This document shows positions 17,421 to 21,583 of a stretch of 21,583 nucleotides of DNA, piece by piece. Every line of letters begins with the position of its first letter. Positions within the stretch are counted from its first letter, which is position 1. Source of the stretch: Seison nebaliae (Eukaryota > Rotifera > Pararotatoria > Seisonacea > Seisonidae); contig JALJEE010000889.1 in NCBI GenBank assembly GCA_023231475.1, forward strand, positions 1 through 21,583, in the 5' to 3' direction. The position numbers and the translations under genes were made by a program. The notes under the pieces were generated by a model. It saw nothing but the letters and a program-made list of their open reading frames with translations, made no database searches and was not told where the DNA came from.

Positions 17421-19535
17421 AATCGGCACAACGTTATGAAATATGTCGATGATATGAATGGACGAATTGAACGATTTAATCGTCGTACACGACGTCATCA
17501 TCTGCAACAATTAGCGATTCTTTATTTAATATTGAAAGAAGTTGATAAGGAATTACGTGAGAAGATGACGATTTGGTCGAAAGAATCGAATGTTTGTTCA
17601 TTGAAGAATTTAAGAAAGAAATATACTCAACATGAATATCCAGGTACAATTCTTGTGATTTGTCTCACCAAATCGAAAACGATAGAAGTCTGTATAAGTG
17701 TTGAACGATTGATAGAATATTTGAATCAATTGAATAAAATTGTAAATAATCAGATAGAGAAGGAAGTTAAATCAATTTTAATTTTATTCGATACCGAATC
17801 AGTTCGTGGACAATTTCGCGAATTCAATCGACAATTCCTTCAACAACTGAATGAATATTGTGATTTGTTTGAACAATGTAATTCAATTCAATCCTTCTAC
17901 ATTAACGCAATTAATCATCAATCATCCAACTCTTTGAAATTGATTGGAAAGGCGTCAACATCCTCAATTTCTCGATCGCCATGTACCTCACCATTAATCG
18001 GGAATGGAAATGAGAAATCGAAAGAATCATTTAAAAATAATTTATTAGTATCGGTATCATTTGGAATTATGGAGATTGATTTGAATGAGAAATTTCACGA
18101 AATTCTTTGTATAACAACTAAAGCGAATGATGAGATTGATGATGATTTCTCACATTATTCCGAATCATTTTTTCATATCCAGAATGATATCGATTATTCG
18201 AAAGATTCCTTAAGTTATGTAAATAAACCATTAAATTTATTTACACCGTTATTGAAAATGAATGTATCACATTCAATCTTCAATTATTTCCCACCATTTC
18301 TCAAAGGAGCAAAAATAAAAAAATTAAAATCTGATCAAGTCAATAAAGTTCCATCAGGAAAAGATTTAACGATTGAGAATAACCGGAATAAAAATGGTGA
18401 AGAACTTCCGAAAGATATTTTGATGTTGAAGAAACAATTGCAGAAGATCGAAATGAATAAATATCGTCGACAACGACGAAGAAAAAATATCGAAAAAAGA
18501 TTTTCACGTCAAAATCCAAAGAATCAATTTCAACAACATTTGACTCATCAGCAACAACAACAACAAGAGGAACAACATCAAAAGAGAACGATAAAAGATC
18601 TTTTATTACATTTCTTAATGAGTGAAACGGATAAGAAGATGCAAACAACTAATCTCGATAAATATGATCATCAACGACCATTAATATCTGAATCGATCAA
18701 TATCGATGATGAAGACGATGATAATTCTTCTAATCAATCCATCTCACAAAATCAAAGAAATGGAGTCACGAATAACGAGAATGTTGATGGGGTATATAAT
18801 TCTTCAATTATTTTGAATGATGAAAAACATCCTTCATTAGCTGCAGTTGCTGCTACTGGTGCAGTAAAAGAGAATCGACAATTATTCGAACGAAAACTCA
18901 ATAGTCAAAATCGAAGAACTGATGCGCCATTACCAAAAGCAAATCGACGTCTTTCATTTTTCAATCAATTAAATTTCGTTCCAACCGTACGGAAAGCATC
19001 TTTACCTCACTCCAATCATTTTCCCGGAAATCCCACCACTTACGATCATTCGGCAACGAAAGCCGATCCAAAAAATAAGAGAACGTTCAATTTGAATTTG
19101 ACAAAACATTTCGTCCGTCGTCGTTCTCAACCGACAAACATCATTTTCGATACTAATCAAACCATTCCCACATCCAACACGACTAAAGTGGAAGATGAAC
19201 AACGAAAGATTTCCATTGTCTTGTTAAATAATTTATCGAAAATCAATGGACATCTTCATCATCATCATCATCATCCACAGACTGATGTGAGGAATTTGGA
19301 TAATTATAGAAATAACAACACTCAATCGAATGGTGTCGATAATGAGAATAACGTCACAGAAATAACGGAAGAAGATGAAGAGAATAATGATGACAACTAT
19401 GAAGAAAATAATTCGAATGATAGTATTCAAAGCAATAACGGCAGTTACGTCAGTAATGATAAGGAACAATTCGATATGAAACATTTTCCAGAATTCCATT
19501 CAACTTTCGATACTTCCAAAAATTTTCAAGAATAA
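17421..19535 (+). CDS. Large protein with possible SEC14/CRAL-TRIO-like domain and disordered tail
   Basis: One uninterrupted frame from the acceptor TTCTCTTCTAG (17420) to TAA 19533-19535; the first ATG is 17436, giving 699 aa. Residues 1-65 are a charged helical region. Residues about 70-230 resemble the SEC14-like module of SESTD1 and TRIO-type proteins: GTILVICLTKS, then SVERLIEYLNQL, a core strand KSILILFDTES (compare FTVIVDGRKS), SIQSFYINAI, and NLLVSVSFGIMEIDLNEKF (compare LVSANKLTRYIEP). This is pattern matching from memory and is weak. If true, it would bind lipids or act beside a RhoGEF/adaptor. The remaining 450 residues look disordered: poly-Gln near 18550, HLHHHHHH at 19251-19274, basic RRRR stretches and an acidic Asn-rich end. 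The exon start is phase 2, so it may have its own upstream 5' exon, or be joined to the Kir exon at 15778, whose phase also fits. Confidence 0.6.
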   Translation, partial: NRHNVMKYVDDMNGRIERFNRRTRRHHLQQLAILYLILKEVDKELREKMTIWSKESNVCSLKNLRKKYTQHEYPGTILVICLTKSKTIEVCISVERLIEYLNQLNKIVNNQIEKEVKSILILFDTESVRGQFREFNRQFLQQLNEYCDLFEQCNSIQSFYINAINHQSSNSLKLIGKASTSSISRSPCTSPLIGNGNEKSKESFKNNLLVSVSFGIMEIDLNEKFHEILCITTKANDEIDDDFSHYSESFFHIQNDIDYSKDSLSYVNKPLNLFTPLLKMNVSHSIFNYFPPFLKGAKIKKLKSDQVNKVPSGKDLTIENNRNKNGEELPKDILMLKKQLQKIEMNKYRRQRRRKNIEKRFSRQNPKNQFQQHLTHQQQQQQEEQHQKRTIKDLLLHFLMSETDKKMQTTNLDKYDHQRPLISESINIDDEDDDNSSNQSISQNQRNGVTNNENVDGVYNSSIILNDEKHPSLAAVAATGAVKENRQLFERKLNSQNRRTDAPLPKANRRLSFFNQLNFVPTVRKASLPHSNHFPGNPTTYDHSATKADPKNKRTFNLNLTKHFVRRRSQPTNIIFDTNQTIPTSNTTKVEDEQRKISIVLLNNLSKINGHLHHHHHHPQTDVRNLDNYRNNNTQSNGVDNENNVTEITEEDEENNDDNYEENNSNDSIQSNNGSYVSNDKEQFDMKHFPEFHSTFDTSKNFQE

Positions 19536-19929
19536 ATCATTTGAATTATATCTTCTGTAATTGGACAATGAAATTGATTAATATCATTCAATTCTATCCA
19601 TTCTTTCACTCAACGCGAACACTTATATTTTTAAATAACATAAATTACATAAATCATAATTATGTTACATAACCTTCCAATAACATTGTATATAAAACCA
19701 TCTACAGACCAAATGAAGTTTTCGTAATCAACGAATTTTATATTTTAATCTCTTATTTTTTAATAGAATTTAAACAGAATGAAAATAAATAATTATTCTT
19801 TCCATTCCCATAATCGATTTCATTCCGACACTTTTTATCAATTCTTCACACGCTTACCTGTTTTTTAATGGTACATGGTGGTACATGTACATAGGTCTTT
19901 CATCTCTGTTATTTCTTTAACGTGATTGA
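19536..19929. other. 3' flank of the 17421 gene
   Basis: Non-coding. It contains the poly(A) signal and a GGTACATG direct repeat (two copies separated by GT, near 19869-19890). It borders the retrotransposon relic. Confidence 0.45.
19784..19789 (+). terminator. Poly(A) signal of the 17421-19535 gene
   Basis: AATAAA about 250 nt after the stop; it is the clearest hexamer in the 3' flank. Confidence 0.45.
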
Positions 19930-20640
19930 TCGTAGATTAGATTGCGGCTATCATTACCCGTTGTCTTCCTACACATCCTTGGCATTGATGACTGTCATAA
20001 TTTTGGGAATTATTGTTTTGATAGTTATTATTATTATTACCATTCCCGCGTTGAATTAAAATTGACCTTGTCCGCAGCCAATCTATGTTTCAGCGGTATC
20101 CGTTATTTCTTGGAAGAATTTTCTCTTCGCGAAGGCCTCCTCTGTTTCCTGATTCACATAGATCTCTTTTGCTAGCATCACTAGTTTCTGTAGATAAAAT
20201 TCGTACGTCATCTTCATTCCCCTTTGTGCTTTTCCAAACTGAGCAACTTTATATAGTTCAGCTCATTATGAGAAGTGTAACCATTTCAATTATTTGTTGT
20301 AAGTATGGTGTCACCCCCAATAACAGGAATATATCCCTTGCAATTCGACGACGCATTATTGTCACAGCCATTTCCTCATCAGTTAATTGGTAGTACGCCA
20401 ACCTTGCTTGGATTATCTGCAACCATTCCTCCAGGTTATCGTTTTCTGTAAAAATCGGAATATTCTTCTGGAAATATGCTAGCGATGGCTTTCCATCTAT
20501 AGCATATAATATGTCTCCTACCTTTTTTTCCACGGAGGTTTCTTCTGTCATGGAGGATTTTTCCTCTTTCGCAAGAGGTGCCTCTTCTTTCGCGGAAGGT
20601 TCTTCTACCTTCGCGATTTAGATATAAATAGTGAGATAGG
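19930..20640 (-). pseudogene. Decayed LTR-retrotransposon gag relic
   Basis: Read on the minus strand from about 20640. An opening Lys/Glu-rich stretch repeats an AKEE unit. A capsid-like segment follows (20258-20551) with IFTENDNLEEWLQII and LTDEEMAVTIM, the F-x-D-x2-EW pattern of Ty3-type gag. After about 20275 the frame is broken: similar-looking sequence (AQRGMKMTYEFYLQKL) continues in another frame and meets a TAG. Further on comes an Asn/Gln-rich stretch, then CQGC near 19990, where a zinc knuckle (C-x2-C-x4-H-x4-C) would place His and Cys, but Arg and Ala are found instead. Stops and frame changes make it non-functional. I see no LTRs, protease or reverse transcriptase in the window. 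The relic sits between two intact genes. A domesticated gag gene is unlikely given the breaks. Confidence 0.5.
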
Positions 20641-21054
20641 AAAATTAATATGAGAGGAAAATTAATGTCACGAAGGAGCGTAGAAAAGGAGAACCATATC
20701 TTAGATTGCTTCGTCTTGATCAACTTGGTGAATGTGGGTAAATGTTATATTTTGGTGACTGCTTTTATATTCGCTAAATATCGAACAGAAAAAAGTTTAT
20801 AAACTGAATAATAATATAATAATATAATATATAATATAATATAATCTATATAAACGGAAAGTTATGGATGCTCCTCTCATAGTTGTCAACAGGTCCGGGT
20901 ATGGCTTCAGATTGAATAATTGCAAAAAAGTACAATCTTTAGAGCATTATCATTAAAATTATTCAGAGTTTGAAAATTCGAAATCCGTTACCATGGAAAC
21001 AGAAGCCTAACGTAAGTGAAAATATAAACTAAAAGAACTTTTCCTATTTGTGAT
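20641..21054. other. Intergenic region upstream of DNAL1
   Basis: AT-rich, with a TAATA-type short repeat at 20808-20845. A strong donor-like CCTAAC|GTAAGTG occurs at 21010-21011, which may belong to a 5' UTR exon of DNAL1. Confidence 0.4.
20808..20845. repeat. Imperfect (AATAT)n tract
   Basis: A run of ATA/AATAT units of about 38 nt, without other structure. Confidence 0.65.
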
Positions 21055-21583
21055 ATGGTATGCATTTCTATTTTTTTGTGAGATCTAACGCATTATTTCC
21101 GTTCACTAGTCTAAAGGTACGACAATAAAAGAAGCGATTTTTAAATGGGTTCAATTCTCTTTCAATTGATTTTTTTGATGTTAGAGTTTTCAGGAAGAAA
21201 AGCATGAGGGTAAAAAAGCTTCGGAAACTCATGAAGTCAAACTATATGGACAACTGCCACCAATTGAGAAGATGGATGCTTTTCTGTCGTCACTGGCTAA
21301 TTGCGAGTTATCTGATTAATAGATATTTGTTTATTTAACGATTGGTTTAGACATTTGTCATTATCCACAAACTCGATTGAGAAGATTGCTAATCTTAGCG
21401 CATTAAGTTAAAACTATTTAATTAATAATTTAGAGTTTTAACCATATTTTTTTCTTAGAACACTTGAAAGTATTGTCATTAGGAAGGAATAATATAAAGA
21501 ATTTGACAGGATTAGAGGCCATTGGCGATACGTTATTAGAGTTATGGATATCTTATAATCAAATCGAGAAACTGAAAGGAGTC
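21055..21583 (+). CDS. DNAL1: Axonemal dynein light chain 1 (N-terminal part, runs off the window)
   Basis: Exons: 21055-21057 (ATG only), 21110-21148, 21194-21306, 21351-21406 and 21459-21583, continuing beyond the window. Introns are 44-52 nt, in phases 0, 0, 2 and 1. The 112 visible residues follow human DNAL1 almost without gaps: [67 protein letters not shown] and [15 protein letters not shown], comprising the first LRRs. DNAL1 is the LRR light chain on the motor domain of the outer-arm dynein gamma heavy chain in cilia and flagella. No in-frame ATG exists in the second exon's open stretch. An ATG directly before a GTATGC donor restores M-SKGTTIKE, matching human M-AKATTIKE. About 40% of the protein is missing beyond the edge. 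Confidence 0.95.

Overview
The window is nuclear DNA of a small-genome animal. It is strongly AT-rich, uses the standard code, and carries animal genes (DHRS4, ECHS1, an XRRA1 homologue, an inward-rectifier K+ channel and DNAL1) cut by very short GT-AG introns, mostly 40-60 nt. An axonemal dynein light chain (DNAL1) implies motile cilia or flagellate sperm, which argues against lineages that lost axonemes (nematodes, acariform mites). I cannot name the phylum from sequence alone.

Layout. 1-126 (+): C-terminal end of an unrecognised protein. 376-1237 (-): unrecognised small multi-exon gene, convergent with the first, with one frame break or a 32-nt intron. 1238-1863: intergenic, containing a compact inverted-repeat element at 1407-1521 whose helices form a pseudoknot inside an outer stem. 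1864-2831 (-): complete five-exon DHRS4-type short-chain dehydrogenase. 2832-4775: intergenic, no convincing gene. 4776-5738 (+): complete three-exon mitochondrial enoyl-CoA hydratase. 5965-7906 (+): nine-exon leucine-rich-repeat protein of the XRRA1 family. 8506-10601 (+): orphan acidic protein with poly-Asp and poly-Gln. About 10815-17081 (+): Kir channel whose canonical core follows an about 850-residue low-complexity N-terminal extension in one uninterrupted exon. 17421-19535 (+): single large exon with a possible SEC14/CRAL-TRIO-like domain. 19930-20640 (-): decayed retrotransposon gag relic. 21055-21583 (+): first five exons of DNAL1, cut by the window end.

The genes do not form an obvious pathway. 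DHRS4 and ECHS1 are lipid/carbonyl metabolism enzymes, but they are divergent neighbours about 1.9 kb apart. From ECHS1 onward almost every gene points right, with short gaps and AATAAA signals just after the stops. Genes were rebuilt by hand: reading frame, splice phase and remembered family sequence had to agree. Junctions in conserved genes (DHRS4, ECHS1, DNAL1, most of XRRA1) are well supported. Those in the orphan genes and at both ends of the Kir gene are tentative.
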